A DNA stretch of 64,000 bases from assembly GCF_008710035.1 (NCBI RefSeq), contig NZ_VYKI01000006.1, forward strand, positions 98,725 through 162,724. The letters are read 5' to 3'. Source of the stretch: Stenotrophomonas cyclobalanopsidis. GTDB taxonomy: Bacteria; Pseudomonadota; Gammaproteobacteria; Xanthomonadales; Xanthomonadaceae. The position numbers and the translations under genes are program-made. This document shows positions 9,048 to 17,867 of the stretch, piece by piece; position 1 is the stretch's first letter, and every line of letters starts with the position of its first letter. Under the pieces are notes generated by a model. That model saw only the letters and a list, made by a program, of their open reading frames with translations. It was not told the DNA's origin and did no database searches.

Positions 9048-9216
9048 TGAAATTCCGGGGTGGGATTTCAGGTTGATGAAGGCCGAAGGCATCCACGCAT
9101 GGCGGGGATCTACTGGGAAATCCCCGACCCCGTCCCGCCTGCGCGTTGCGCCGTTTGTTCAATCCCGGCCGGGGGCGTGGGGGCCACCCTGCAGGCCCCT
9201 CATTCATGGCCTGCCG

Positions 9217-10107
9217 ATGAAACGCTGGATCCTCCGCCTGTACGCCCCGTTGTTCCTGTCAGGCTTCGTTGCCGCTGCCATCGCCTGGGTCGGCCACCAC
9301 CACGGCGACCCGCTGTGGCTGCTGGCCCTGCTCGCCCTCGCCATCGCCGTTTCCTTCGTGGCCGAACGCCTCTGGCCCTACGACCCGGCGTTCAACCACG
9401 ACCACGGCGATCGCCTGCGCGACACCCTGCATGCCGTGGTCAACGAAGGCCTGAACCTGCTGTCGATCGCGGCCGTGCCGCTGCTGGCGGCGATCATTCC
9501 GTGGCAGGCGTGGCCGCAGCAGTGGCCGTTCGCGCTGCAGGTGCTGGTCGCCATCATCGCCGCCGATCTCGGCATCACCCTGGTGCACTACGCCAGCCAT
9601 CGCATCGGCTGGCTGTGGCGGCTGCACGCGGTGCACCACAGCGTGACCCGCATGTACGGCTTCAACGGCCTGATGAAGCACCCGCTGCACCAGGCCGCCG
9701 AGGCGGTGGGCGGCGTGCTGCCGTTGCTGCTGCTGGGCCTGCCGCTGCCGGTGGCGGCGGTGCTGGCCTTCGCCATCGCCATCCAGCTGCTGCTGCAGCA
9801 TTCCAACGTGGACATGCGGCCGGGCGTGCTCGGCCGGGTGATGGCCTGGGCGCCGCTGCACCGTTTCCATCACATGCGCTACGGCACCGCCGGCGACGTC
9901 AATTTCGGCCTGTTCCTGACCGTCTGGGACCGCCTGCTGGGCACGGCCTTCGATGCGCCGGACTATCGCCTGGGGACGCGTGACCTGGGCATCGGCAGCC
10001 AGCCGGATTATCCGCGCGGCTATGCGGGACAGCTGCTGGCGCCGTTCCGTGAGCTGCCAAACGGGCAGGTGCCCGAGGTGCCCGACGGGCTGCGTCGTCG
10101 CCGTTGA
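9217..10107 (+). CDS. sterol desaturase / fatty acid hydroxylase family membrane protein
   Basis: A 296-residue integral membrane protein with the clustered histidine motifs of the di-iron fatty acid hydroxylase superfamily: HYASH, HAVHH and HRFHH, spaced along hydrophobic segments (about 5-45, 80-120 and 165-200). Family members hydroxylate or desaturate lipids using O2 and an electron donor. The substrate cannot be deduced. The start at 9217 precedes a good membrane segment (MKRWILRLYAPLFLSG). The frame is open further upstream, but that part is basic and low in conservation signals. It converges on an AraC gene, leaving 9 bp between stops. Confidence 0.85.
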   Translation: MKRWILRLYAPLFLSGFVAAAIAWVGHHHGDPLWLLALLALAIAVSFVAERLWPYDPAFNHDHGDRLRDTLHAVVNEGLNLLSIAAVPLLAAIIPWQAWPQQWPFALQVLVAIIAADLGITLVHYASHRIGWLWRLHAVHHSVTRMYGFNGLMKHPLHQAAEAVGGVLPLLLLGLPLPVAAVLAFAIAIQLLLQHSNVDMRPGVLGRVMAWAPLHRFHHMRYGTAGDVNFGLFLTVWDRLLGTAFDAPDYRLGTRDLGIGSQPDYPRGYAGQLLAPFRELPNGQVPEVPDGLRRRR

Positions 10108-10116
10108 GCGCACGCC

Positions 10117-10797
10117 TCAGGCAGCGCGCAGCTGCAGGCCCTGCAGTTGCGCCGCACCGATGCCGAACATGCGGCGCAGGCTGCGCGACAGATGGGCCAG
10201 ATCGGCGAAACCGGCGGCATGCGCGCTGTCGGTCAGGTTGTGCCCACCCAGGTGATGGGCCAGGGCGATGCGCAGCCGCTGCCACAGCACCCAGCCACGC
10301 AGGGTCACGGCGAGATCGGACTGGAAGCGCCGGTGCAGCTGGCTGGTGGACAGGTGCGCGGCCCCGGCGATGTCGGCGGCCGGCACCGGGCCGGGCAGGT
10401 GCTGGGCGATGCGTTCCAGCGCCACCTGCACGCGACGATCCAGTGGTTGCGCACGGCTCAGCTGCGGCAGCCGTTGCTGCAGGGCGTTGATGTCGGTGGG
10501 CAGCGTGGGCAGCTGCTGCTGGATCTGTCCGAGATCAGCGTGGGCCGGTTCCAGGAACAGGGTGCACCCGTCCTGCGGCGCCGAGAGGATGGCGTGCGGC
10601 ACGAAGGACGGCAGCCACAGGCGCTGGCTCTGCTGTGCCACGCCGTCGATCTCCACCTGCCAGGGCGCGCCATCGCTGAGCAGCAGCTGGTGGGCATAGT
10701 GCGCGTGCGTGCCGCTGCCAGCGGCATGGCCCTGCAGCAGGGCGGCGTGTGCATCCAGCAGCAGGGTGCCAGTCCAGGGCAGGGCGGGGTGGGGCAT
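10117..10797 (-). CDS. AraC family transcriptional regulator
   Basis: 226 residues: an N-terminal cupin-like sensor (about 1-110, with THAHYAHQLLLS and LWLPSFVPHAI) and a C-terminal AraC double helix-turn-helix (about 135-226, LSTSQLHRRFQSDL and DSAHAAGFADLAHLSRSLRRMFG). It likely controls a nearby or its own promoter; the convergent hydroxylase is the only close neighbour. The start at 10797 (MPHPALPWTG) gives the normal size, but an in-frame Met at 10839 is also possible. The effector is unknown. Confidence 0.85.
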   Translation of the reverse strand: MPHPALPWTGTLLLDAHAALLQGHAAGSGTHAHYAHQLLLSDGAPWQVEIDGVAQQSQRLWLPSFVPHAILSAPQDGCTLFLEPAHADLGQIQQQLPTLPTDINALQQRLPQLSRAQPLDRRVQVALERIAQHLPGPVPAADIAGAAHLSTSQLHRRFQSDLAVTLRGWVLWQRLRIALAHHLGGHNLTDSAHAAGFADLAHLSRSLRRMFGIGAAQLQGLQLRAA

Positions 10798-10869
10798 GCC
10801 GCAATTGTAGATGCGCGCCGTGCGTGGATGGACCTCCATCAGGATTGAATCAAAGCAGATCCGCCCCCC

Positions 10870-11201
10870 GTGCCGACCAACGGTCGGCACCCACCACCAT
10901 CATCAGCAGGTTCCATGATCAGCAGGTTCCAACAGCTCGCAGGAAACTGTCGAAGGCGGGATGGGTCCGGTGGCAGGGGCGTGAGCCGCATGGGCCCGAG
11001 GCATGCCTCGGGCGGGTTGGGCAGGACGCCCAACCCCGGTCTTGCCGTGTGCGCAGGATTGCGCGCACGAGCAAGCGGCGACCGAGCTTACATGGACGTA
11101 CTTGCAGCGTCCCCTGCCACCGGACCCACCCCGCCATCCCACGGAATGCAGGCTTTTGACGTTGACGTTGACGTTAGCGGGTGCCGGGCGGCAGCCCGGC
11201 C
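10870..11201 (+). other. long structured repeat element, copy 1 (candidate RNA or MITE-like)
   Basis: This gene-free stretch holds a REP palindrome (GTGCCGACCAACGGTCGGCAC), then a 27-nt arm (10955-10981) that pairs almost perfectly with 11108-11135. Inside are a GCCGC/GCGGC stem, three extra hairpins (10995-11012, 11016-11034 and 11041-11075) and the conserved TACATGGACGTA. After the stem come GTTGAC tandems and a hairpin (GCCGGGC-GGCA-GCCCGGC). A second copy at 31466-31716 keeps the stem with compensating changes. No coding sequence is supported here. Confidence 0.65.
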
Positions 11202-11207
11202 GCCCCA

Positions 11208-11642
11208 TCACCGCCCGTGCGGATCCGGACGATGATGCACGTACTCGACCACGGTGCCATCAGGATGCACTGCATTGAACGCCGCGCCGGTGGGCACCAC
11301 CTGCAGCGGGAAGATGATCTCGGCGCCGGCCGCCACCAGCCTGTCGTGATAGGGCCGCACATCATCCACCAGCAGGGTGCCGGTGGTGGAGGTGAACGGC
11401 GCCAGCGCGTCATCGCTGCCTTCGATCAGCAGGAAGGCGCCGACCATGGCCAGGCGCAGGCCGGCATCGGGGAACGGAAAGCCCGCATCGGCCACCACGC
11501 CCTGCAGCTGCTCGTAGAACGCCACGCTGCGCTCCAGCTCGCCGGGAGTGACGAACACGCGGATCAGCACGCGCGGGCTGCGCTGGCTGGAAGTATCACA
11601 GCGGTCGCGCCAGAGGTGGTCGAAAGTGCGGTGTACGTTCAT
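11208..11642 (-). CDS. VOC family protein (glyoxalase/bleomycin-resistance fold)
   Basis: A 144-residue protein with the paired beta-alpha-beta-beta-beta modules of the vicinal oxygen chelate superfamily: RVLIRVFVTPGELERSVAFYEQL at about 24-46 and LLVDDVRPYHDRLVAAGAEIIFPLQVVPTG at about 89-118, ending with PDGTVVEYVHHR. The C-terminal Glu (VVEYVHH) fits a metal ligand. Members include glyoxalases, dioxygenases and antibiotic-binding proteins; the substrate is unknown. Cytoplasmic. It stands alone next to the structured repeat element. Confidence 0.85.
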   Translation of the reverse strand: MNVHRTFDHLWRDRCDTSSQRSPRVLIRVFVTPGELERSVAFYEQLQGVVADAGFPFPDAGLRLAMVGAFLLIEGSDDALAPFTSTTGTLLVDDVRPYHDRLVAAGAEIIFPLQVVPTGAAFNAVHPDGTVVEYVHHRPDPHGR

Positions 11643-11975
11643 GGGCTCGGTCCATCGCCTGGGACCCCATTATCGGCACGCCCCTGCGGCCCGCTGATGA
11701 CCGCCGGTAATGGCCTGATAACCAGGGCCAGATAGGGGCCTGTGACTTAGGTCCTGTTGACAGTCATCAACGGCCTCGCCCAATCTTAATGGGATGGGCC
11801 GCTCGACGGCCCGGGCAGGCAGGTTGTCACGCCGGGAGGAGGGTCCCGCGCGCAGACCGGTCCGTCCCCTGGCCTGCGGTGTGTTGCCTGGCAACGCCCG
11901 CGCGGCATGAACGCTGCACCCTTCGGCGGCACTTTCCCTGGACCGATTGCCTTGGCAACGGAATTACGCCCGCCG

Positions 11976-14771
11976 ATGAAAACGTTTACAAAGCCGCTCG
12001 CCCTGTCCCTTGCGCTGTCTGCCGCGCTGGCCGCCCCGGCCTGGGCCGACACGGCCGCCTTCACCGTGCTGACCCTGGACCAGGCGCCGAGCGCCGATGC
12101 CATTCCCGCCCTGGCTGCCCAGCTGAAATCCCTGCAGGTGGACGCCGTCAGCGTGCGCCAGGTGCAGCGCGGCATCGGCCAGGTCGATCCGCTGCAGCTG
12201 CTGGCCGATGGCCTGGGCTACGAATACCGCTTCATTGACGCCGGCAAGGATGACGGCCAGACCCAGCACGGCCAGGCCGTGCTGACCCGCCTGCCGATCG
12301 CCGCCGAATCCGGCCCCGACCAGCCGGGCCTGAACTACCTGCGGCTGGACGATGGCCGCCACACTGTGGCCCTGTACACCGATGCCGGTGCGGGCGCCGC
12401 GCGCCTGCCGGCCCTGGTCACCCGTTCGCGCCTGGGCGCACCGGCCGTGCTGCTGGGTGCGGTGGCCGGTGAATCGGCCACGGCCGCTGGCTTCGATCCG
12501 GCCCGCGTAGCCCTGGAAGCCGACGCCAGCTACTTCAGCGATGGCTTCCAGGCCGCCAGCAGCGCACCGTTCAAGATCGATGGCAGCGCCCTGCGCGCGA
12601 CCCTGCTGACCCTGGCCTACGTGGCCGACAAGGGCGGGGAGCAGCCGTGGATGGACACCACCCTCAACGCCGATGCGCGCGCTGCGCTGCTGCTGAAGGC
12701 GATGACCGAGGACGAGAAGTTCCAGATGCTGCACAGCTACTTCGGGCTGGGCAAGGACGGTGGCCCGCTGCCGGAAGGCGCCGTGGGTTCGGCCGGCTTC
12801 GTGCCGGCGGTGCCGCGCCTGGGCATTCCGGCGCAGCAGTCGGCCGATGCCGGCGTGGGCGTGACCAATCCGGGCGGCATCCGTCCGGGCGACTTCGCCA
12901 CTGCGATGCCGTCCGGCCCGTCCACCGCCTCCAGCTGGAACCGCGAAGTGGCCTTCGCCGGTGGCGCGACCATGGGCCGCGAAGCGTGGCAGCAGCGCTT
13001 CAACATCCTGCTGTCGGGCAGCGTCAACCTGCAGCGTGACCCGCGCAACGGCCGCAACTTCGAATACGCCGGCGAAGACCCCCTGCTGGCCGGTTCGATG
13101 GTTGGCGCGCTGATCCAGGGCGTGCAGAGCCAGCACGTGATCTCCTCGATGAAGCACTTCGCGCTGAACGACATGGAGACCCGCCGCAACTTCCACGACG
13201 TGCGCATCGGCGAACAGGCCATGCACGAATCGGACCTGCTGGCCTTCGAGATCGCCCTGGAAGCCGGTCGCCCGGGCGTGGCGATGTGCTCGTACAACAA
13301 GATCAACGGCACCTACGGCTGCGAGAACGGCTACCTGATGAACCAGGTGCTGAAGCAGGAATGGAAGTTCCCCGGTTTCGTGATGTCCGACTGGGGCGGC
13401 GTGCACAGCGGTTCGAAGGCGGCGCTGGCTGGCCTGGACCAGCAGTCGGCCGGTGAAGTGTTCGACGCCGCGGTGTTCTTCGACGAACCGCTGCGCCTGG
13501 CCGTGCACGGCGGCGTGGTGCCGCAGGCGCGCCTGAACGACATGGTGGCGCGCATCCTGCGCACGATGTTCCTGCATGGCAACTTCGACAATCCGCCGCA
13601 GCACCAGAAGGTGGATGCCGAAGCCGGCTACGCCGTTGCCCAGCGCACGGTGGAAGAAGGCAGCGTGCTGCTGCGCAATGAAGGCAACCTGCTGCCGCTG
13701 GCCGACAGCGTGAAGCGCATCGTCATCATCGGTGGCCATGCCGACAAGGGCGTGATCGGTGGTGGTGGTTCGTCGATGGTGGGCGTGACCGCCAAGGGCA
13801 CCAACGCAGTGCCGGGCGTGATGCCGACCACCTGGCCGGGCCCGGTGATCTTCCACCCGTCCTCGCCGCTGGAATCGCTGCGTGCAGCGCGTCCGGACGC
13901 AACCATCGAGTACGTGGACGGCAGCAACGCCGCTGCGGCGGCCAAGGCAGCCGCGCAGGCCGACGTGGCCATCGTGTTCGCCACCCAGTGGGCGGCCGAA
14001 TCGGTGGACCTGCCGGACATGCAGCTGCCCGACAAGCAGGACGCGCTGATCTCGGCGGTGGCCAAGGCCAACCCGAAGACCGTGCTGGTGCTGGAAACCA
14101 ACGGCCCGGTGCGTACCCCGTGGCTGGCGCAGGTGCCGGCGATGCTGCAGGCGTGGTACCCGGGCATCCGCGGTGGTGAAGGCATCGCCGCGCTGCTGAC
14201 CGGCCAGGCCAACCCGTCCGGCCGCCTGCCGGTAACCTGGGTGGTGGACGAATCGCAGCTGCCGCGCCCGCACATCGACGGCCTGGGTTTCAAGCCGAAA
14301 AAGGAATTCGGCGACGTGTTCGATTTCGATATCGAAGGGGCCAACGTCGGCTACAAGTGGATGGCCGCCAAGGGCCTGACCCCGACCTTCGCGTTCGGCC
14401 ACGGCCTGTCCTACACCTCGTTCGCCTATGAAAACCTGAAGGTGAGCGTGGAAGGTTCGCGCCTGGTCGCCAGCGTGGACATCTGCAACACCGGCAAGCG
14501 CGCCGGTGCCGACGTGGCCCAGCTGTACCTGAAGCTGCCGGCGGGCAGCACCACGCCGATCCGCCTGATCGGCTATGACAAGGTGCAGCTGCAGCCGGGC
14601 GAACAGCGCCGCATCCGCATCGAAGCCGAGCCGAAGACCCTGGCCCACTACGATGCGCAGGCACGCCAGTGGAAGATCGACGGCGGCACCTACCAGGTGC
14701 AGCTGTCGCGCAACGCGGCCGAACCGCTGCAGACGGTGGACGTGCAGCTGGTGGAGCAGGTGCTGCGCTGA
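11976..14771 (+). CDS. secreted glycoside hydrolase family 3 beta-glucosidase with N-terminal EEP-like domain
   Basis: 931 residues. A signal peptide (MKTFTKPLALSLALSAALAAPAWA, cut near 24) is followed by an unusual domain at about 26-215. GH3 proper runs from about 226: the KHFALND motif and nucleophile Asp472 in VMSDWGG, then the C-terminal alpha/beta domain and a fibronectin III-like end (GADVAQLYLKLP). It likely cleaves beta-glucosides in the periplasm. The N-terminal domain resembles the endonuclease/exonuclease/phosphatase fold (LKSLQVDAVSVRQV, then GQAVLTRLPI), but the expected catalytic Glu is Gln and the GDxN motif is absent, so it is probably inactive. The chosen ATG is the only one giving a proper signal peptide. 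Confidence 0.9.
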   Translation: MKTFTKPLALSLALSAALAAPAWADTAAFTVLTLDQAPSADAIPALAAQLKSLQVDAVSVRQVQRGIGQVDPLQLLADGLGYEYRFIDAGKDDGQTQHGQAVLTRLPIAAESGPDQPGLNYLRLDDGRHTVALYTDAGAGAARLPALVTRSRLGAPAVLLGAVAGESATAAGFDPARVALEADASYFSDGFQAASSAPFKIDGSALRATLLTLAYVADKGGEQPWMDTTLNADARAALLLKAMTEDEKFQMLHSYFGLGKDGGPLPEGAVGSAGFVPAVPRLGIPAQQSADAGVGVTNPGGIRPGDFATAMPSGPSTASSWNREVAFAGGATMGREAWQQRFNILLSGSVNLQRDPRNGRNFEYAGEDPLLAGSMVGALIQGVQSQHVISSMKHFALNDMETRRNFHDVRIGEQAMHESDLLAFEIALEAGRPGVAMCSYNKINGTYGCENGYLMNQVLKQEWKFPGFVMSDWGGVHSGSKAALAGLDQQSAGEVFDAAVFFDEPLRLAVHGGVVPQARLNDMVARILRTMFLHGNFDNPPQHQKVDAEAGYAVAQRTVEEGSVLLRNEGNLLPLADSVKRIVIIGGHADKGVIGGGGSSMVGVTAKGTNAVPGVMPTTWPGPVIFHPSSPLESLRAARPDATIEYVDGSNAAAAAKAAAQADVAIVFATQWAAESVDLPDMQLPDKQDALISAVAKANPKTVLVLETNGPVRTPWLAQVPAMLQAWYPGIRGGEGIAALLTGQANPSGRLPVTWVVDESQLPRPHIDGLGFKPKKEFGDVFDFDIEGANVGYKWMAAKGLTPTFAFGHGLSYTSFAYENLKVSVEGSRLVASVDICNTGKRAGADVAQLYLKLPAGSTTPIRLIGYDKVQLQPGEQRRIRIEAEPKTLAHYDAQARQWKIDGGTYQVQLSRNAAEPLQTVDVQLVEQVLR

Positions 14772-14797
14772 TCCAGCGGGTTGTTGATGCATGAAGA

Positions 14798-14828
14798 GAC
14801 GGCCCCGCAAGGGGCCGTTTCTGTTTTG
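14798..14828 (+). terminator. intrinsic terminator after the GH3 gene
   Basis: Stem ACGGCCCC / GGGGCCGT (14799-14806 with 14811-14818), loop GCAA, followed by TTCTGTTTT. It lies 27 bp past the GH3 stop. Confidence 0.85.
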
Positions 14829-14899
14829 CGGGCTGCTGCTGCGCTCGCCGGGCATGGCCCGGCGCTACCCGGTCACGGCATCCCCGGCGGACGCCGTCG

Positions 14900-15168
14900 T
14901 CACACGGGGGCGCTGCCGAACCACCCGCGCAGGAGGTCGATCAACTGGCGCACCTTCGGCGAGGGCTGCGTGCTGTGCGGGTAGACGGCGTAGACGCTCT
15001 GCTGCGGGAAGCGGTGCTGGCGCAGTACCGGCCGCAGGCGGTCGTGGGCCAGGTCGTCCTCGATCAGCCAGCGCGGCAGCACGGTGACGCCTGCACCGGC
15101 TTGGGCGAAGGCGCGCAGGCTGCTGGCGCCGTCCACGCGCACCACGGCATTGCCCGGATTGGTCGCAA
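14900..15168 (-). pseudogene. LysR-type regulator, C-terminal remnant
   Basis: The frame from about 15168 down to the TGA at 14900 reads as the end of a LysR effector-binding domain: NPGNAVVRVDGASSLRAF, AGAGVTVLPRWLIEDDL, then VYAVYPHSTQPSPKVRQLIDLL. About 90 of the usual 300 residues remain; the helix-turn-helix and most of the sensor are gone. Immediately beyond 15168 the sequence switches to a plus-strand transporter remnant, so one deletion seems to have removed the 5' ends of both. Non-functional. Confidence 0.75.
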
Positions 15169-15321
15169 AGAATCGCGCTGCTGCTGGCGCTGGCCATGCA
15201 ATGGCTGCCAGCGCGGGCCACCGGTGTGGCGCTGGGCCTGGCCGCTTTCCTGACCCTGCTGCCGCTGGCGCTGTTGCGCCGCGCGCAGCCCTTGCTCCTT
15301 CCGCAACCGGAGAATGCCTGA
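15169..15321 (+). pseudogene. membrane transporter, C-terminal remnant
   Basis: An in-frame stretch of about 50 residues beginning IALLLALAMQWLPARATG, then GLAAFLTLLPLALLRR, ending PENA with TGA at 15319-15321. It looks like the last membrane helices and tail of a multi-helix transporter whose 5' end is missing. The stop overlaps the ATG of the next gene (TGATG), so the downstream gene was probably translationally coupled to the intact transporter. Which transporter family it was cannot be told. Confidence 0.55.
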
Positions 15322-15707
15322 TGCACCGCACTGCCGAACATGAAATCCACGAACTGCACGACAAGCTTCAAGCCTGGTTCCGCGCCGAGGTGGGCGCTGA
15401 CGCACTCGACGATCTGATGGCGCATTTCTGTGCGGACTTCAGCATGGTCGGCATCGCCGGGCGGCGGCTGGATCGGCAGGCGGTGCAGGCCTTGTTCGTG
15501 GGTGGGCACGGTGCGCGCGCTGGCCTGCGCATCGCCATCGACGCCGTGCAGGCGATTGAAGCGCCGTCACCGCTGGCAGTGCTGCGTTATCGCGAGGGGC
15601 ATGCGGTGGGCGATGGGGTGGTCGCGTGGCGGGAGTCGCTGGCGGTGCTGCGGCAGGAGCAGGGGTGTTGGCACTGGTTGGCGTTGCATGAGGTTCAATC
15701 GGGCTGA
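15321..15707 (+). CDS. SnoaL/DUF4440-like (NTF2 fold) small protein
   Basis: 128 residues beginning MHRTAEHEIHELHDKLQAWF, with a pattern typical of NTF2-like proteins: an N-terminal helix, 'LMAHFCADFSMVGIAGRRL', a central helix, and a final sheet (VVAWRESLAVLRQEQGCWHWLALHEVQ). Such folds are used by small enzymes and ligand-binding proteins; no catalytic signature is clear. Its start overlaps the stop of the transporter remnant, so it probably lost its original promoter in the deletion and may be poorly expressed. Family assignment is by pattern only. Confidence 0.6.
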   Translation: MHRTAEHEIHELHDKLQAWFRAEVGADALDDLMAHFCADFSMVGIAGRRLDRQAVQALFVGGHGARAGLRIAIDAVQAIEAPSPLAVLRYREGHAVGDGVVAWRESLAVLRQEQGCWHWLALHEVQSG

Positions 15708-15714
15708 CGGATCC

Positions 15715-15820
15715 GCCGGGCATGGCCCGGCGCTGCCTCGGGGCGCGGATCGGATCCGCCGGACATGGGACGCAGCCCCTCGTGGGCCGTGGGTCGGTAG
15801 CGCCGGGCCATGCCCGGCGG
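15715..15820. repeat. SMAG/REP elements (CCGGGC-type)
   Basis: GCCGGGCATGGCCCGGC at about 15717-15733 and GTAGCGCCGGGCCATGCCCGGCGG at 15797-15820, GTAG-headed palindromes of the SMAG type, in the gap between two genes. Nothing else is seen there. Confidence 0.75.
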
Positions 15821-15949
15821 ACGTTCCGATGCCCCAGGGCACATGTGCCATCAGTCCTGCCCCCAAAGAGCGCAGAACGCAAAGCCTGCACACACTTCAC
15901 CGGGCGGGGCAGGAGTAGGCTTGGGACTTTCCTGTCGGGAAGGATTTCC

Positions 15950-17860
15950 ATGCGTGTGCGTGCCGTTGCTGTAGCGATCGCCCTTGGCCTGTCCAGCACC
16001 GTGCTGGCCGCCGATACCCCGCCGATGACCCCGGACATCAGCGGCAAGCCCTTCGTGGCCCCCGATGTCGGCCGTGACTACGACAAGCGCGTGGTGATGG
16101 TGCCGATGCGCGATGGCACCAGGCTGTACACGGTCATCGTGGTGCCCAAGGGCGCACACAACGCGCCGATCCTGCTGACCCGCACGCCCTACGACGCGGC
16201 CGGCCGCGCCAGCCGCACCGATTCGCCGCGCATGCGCGACATGCTGCCGCAGGGCGATGAAGTATTCGTCGATGGCGGCTACATCCGCGTGTTCCAGGAC
16301 ATCCGCGGCAAGTACGGTTCCGAAGGCGATTACGTGATGACCCGGCCGCTGCGCGGTCCGCTGAACAACACCAAGGTCGATCATTCCACCGATGCGTGGG
16401 ACACCATCGACTGGCTGATCAAGCACGTGCCGGAGACCAACGGCAAGGTCGGCATGCTGGGCTCGTCGTATGAGGGCTTCACCGTGGTGATGGCCTTGAC
16501 CGACCCGCATCCGGCGCTGAAGGTTGCCGCACCGGAAAGCCCGATGGTCGACGGCTGGATGGGCGACGATTGGCTCAACTACGGCGCGTTCCGCCAGGTC
16601 AATTTCAACTACTTCGCGATGCAGACCGAGAAGCGCGGCAAGGGTACGCCGCTGCCCAGCCTCGGCTACGACGACTACAGCACTTTCCTGCGCATCGGCT
16701 CGGCCGGCGATTACGCGCGCTTCACCGGCGTGGACCAGCTGACCTGGTGGAAGAAGCTGGTGCAGCACCCGTCCTACGATGCCTTCTGGCAGGGCCAGGC
16801 GCTGGACGCGGTGATGGCGAAGACGCCGCTGAAAGTGCCGACCATGTGGCTGCAGGGCCTGTGGGACCAGGAAGACATGTGGGGCGCCAACCATGCCTAC
16901 CAGGCGATGGAAGGCCGCGACACTGGCAACACTCTCAACTACCTGGTGATGGGACCGTGGCGGCATAGCCAGGTGAACTACACCGGTGACTCGCTGGGCG
17001 CGCTGAAGTTCGACGGCGATACTGCGCTGCAGTTCCGCCGCGACGTGCTCAAGCCGTTCTTCGACCAGTACCTGGTGGACGGTGCTCCGAAGGCCGACAC
17101 GCCGCCGGTGCTGATCTACAACACCGGTGAAAACCATTGGGACCGCCTGCAGGGCTGGCCACGCAGCTGCCAGAAGGAGTGCACCGCAGCCAGCAAGCCG
17201 CTGTACCTGCGTGCTGGCGGCAAGCTGGCGTTCCAGGCGCCGGCGGTGGGCGAGGGTGACTTCGAGGAATACGTGTCCGATCCGGCCAAGCCGGTGCCGT
17301 TCGTGCCGCGCCCGGTGCGCTTCGGCGACCGTGACATGTGGACCACCTGGCTGGTGAAGGACCAGCGCTTCGTCGATGGCCGCCCGGACGTGCTGACCTT
17401 CATCACCGAGCCGCTGAGCGAGCCGCTGCGCATCGGTGGCGCGCCAGCGGTGCACCTGCAGGCATCGACCAGCGGCACCGACAGCGACTGGGTGGTGAAG
17501 CTGATCGACGTCTACCCGGACCAGGATGCCTCGTCGCCGGAAATGGGCGGCTATGAGCTGCCGGTGTCGCTGGCGATCTTCCGTGGGCGTTACCGCGAGA
17601 GCTTCAGTGAGCCCAAGGCGCTGGTGCCCAACCAGGTGCAGCCGTACCGTTTCGATCTGCCCAATGCCAACCATGTGTTCCAGAAGGGGCACCGGGTGAT
17701 GGTGCAGGTGCAGTCCAGCCTGTTCCCGCTGTACGACCGCAATCCGCAGACCTACGTGCCGAACATCTACCTGGCCAAGCCGGGGGATTACCAGAAGGCT
17801 ACGCAGCGGGTGTGGCACAGCGCCGCGCAGGCCAGCTACATCGATCTGCCGGTGTATTGA
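15950..17860 (+). CDS. secreted CocE/NonD family hydrolase (alpha-amino-acid ester hydrolase type)
   Basis: 636 residues with a signal peptide (MRVRAVAVAIALGLSSTVLAAD, cut near 20-21). An alpha/beta hydrolase domain of the X-Pro dipeptidyl-peptidase S15 family carries the nucleophile Ser173 in GSSYEG, the acid in WDQEDMWGA and the His in PWRHSQVNY. A C-terminal jelly-roll (about 440-630) follows. Length and motifs match alpha-amino acid ester hydrolases, known from Xanthomonas and relatives, which hydrolyse amino-acid esters and beta-lactam side chains. The ATG at 15950 has a GGGAAGGA Shine-Dalgarno. The longer upstream frame lies in REP DNA. Natural substrate unknown. Confidence 0.88.
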   Translation: MRVRAVAVAIALGLSSTVLAADTPPMTPDISGKPFVAPDVGRDYDKRVVMVPMRDGTRLYTVIVVPKGAHNAPILLTRTPYDAAGRASRTDSPRMRDMLPQGDEVFVDGGYIRVFQDIRGKYGSEGDYVMTRPLRGPLNNTKVDHSTDAWDTIDWLIKHVPETNGKVGMLGSSYEGFTVVMALTDPHPALKVAAPESPMVDGWMGDDWLNYGAFRQVNFNYFAMQTEKRGKGTPLPSLGYDDYSTFLRIGSAGDYARFTGVDQLTWWKKLVQHPSYDAFWQGQALDAVMAKTPLKVPTMWLQGLWDQEDMWGANHAYQAMEGRDTGNTLNYLVMGPWRHSQVNYTGDSLGALKFDGDTALQFRRDVLKPFFDQYLVDGAPKADTPPVLIYNTGENHWDRLQGWPRSCQKECTAASKPLYLRAGGKLAFQAPAVGEGDFEEYVSDPAKPVPFVPRPVRFGDRDMWTTWLVKDQRFVDGRPDVLTFITEPLSEPLRIGGAPAVHLQASTSGTDSDWVVKLIDVYPDQDASSPEMGGYELPVSLAIFRGRYRESFSEPKALVPNQVQPYRFDLPNANHVFQKGHRVMVQVQSSLFPLYDRNPQTYVPNIYLAKPGDYQKATQRVWHSAAQASYIDLPVY

Positions 17861-17867
17861 GGTTGGT

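Noticed and set aside
9031..9216. N-terminal extension of the sterol desaturase frame
   Set aside because: Would overlap the LexA box and lacks a membrane or domain signal; start at 9217 preferred.
11757..11790. TTGACA with TCTTAAT as GH3 promoter
   Set aside because: The spacer would be about 21-22 bp and the -10 is weak, so not reported as a promoter.
11976..11992. AACGTT-centred LacI-type operator in the first codons of the GH3 gene
   Set aside because: Only a half match to LacI-family operators and lies within codons; no LacI gene nearby.
11964..14855. 963-codon open frame on the minus strand
   Set aside because: Shadow of the GH3 gene, without a ribosome-binding site or recognisable domain.
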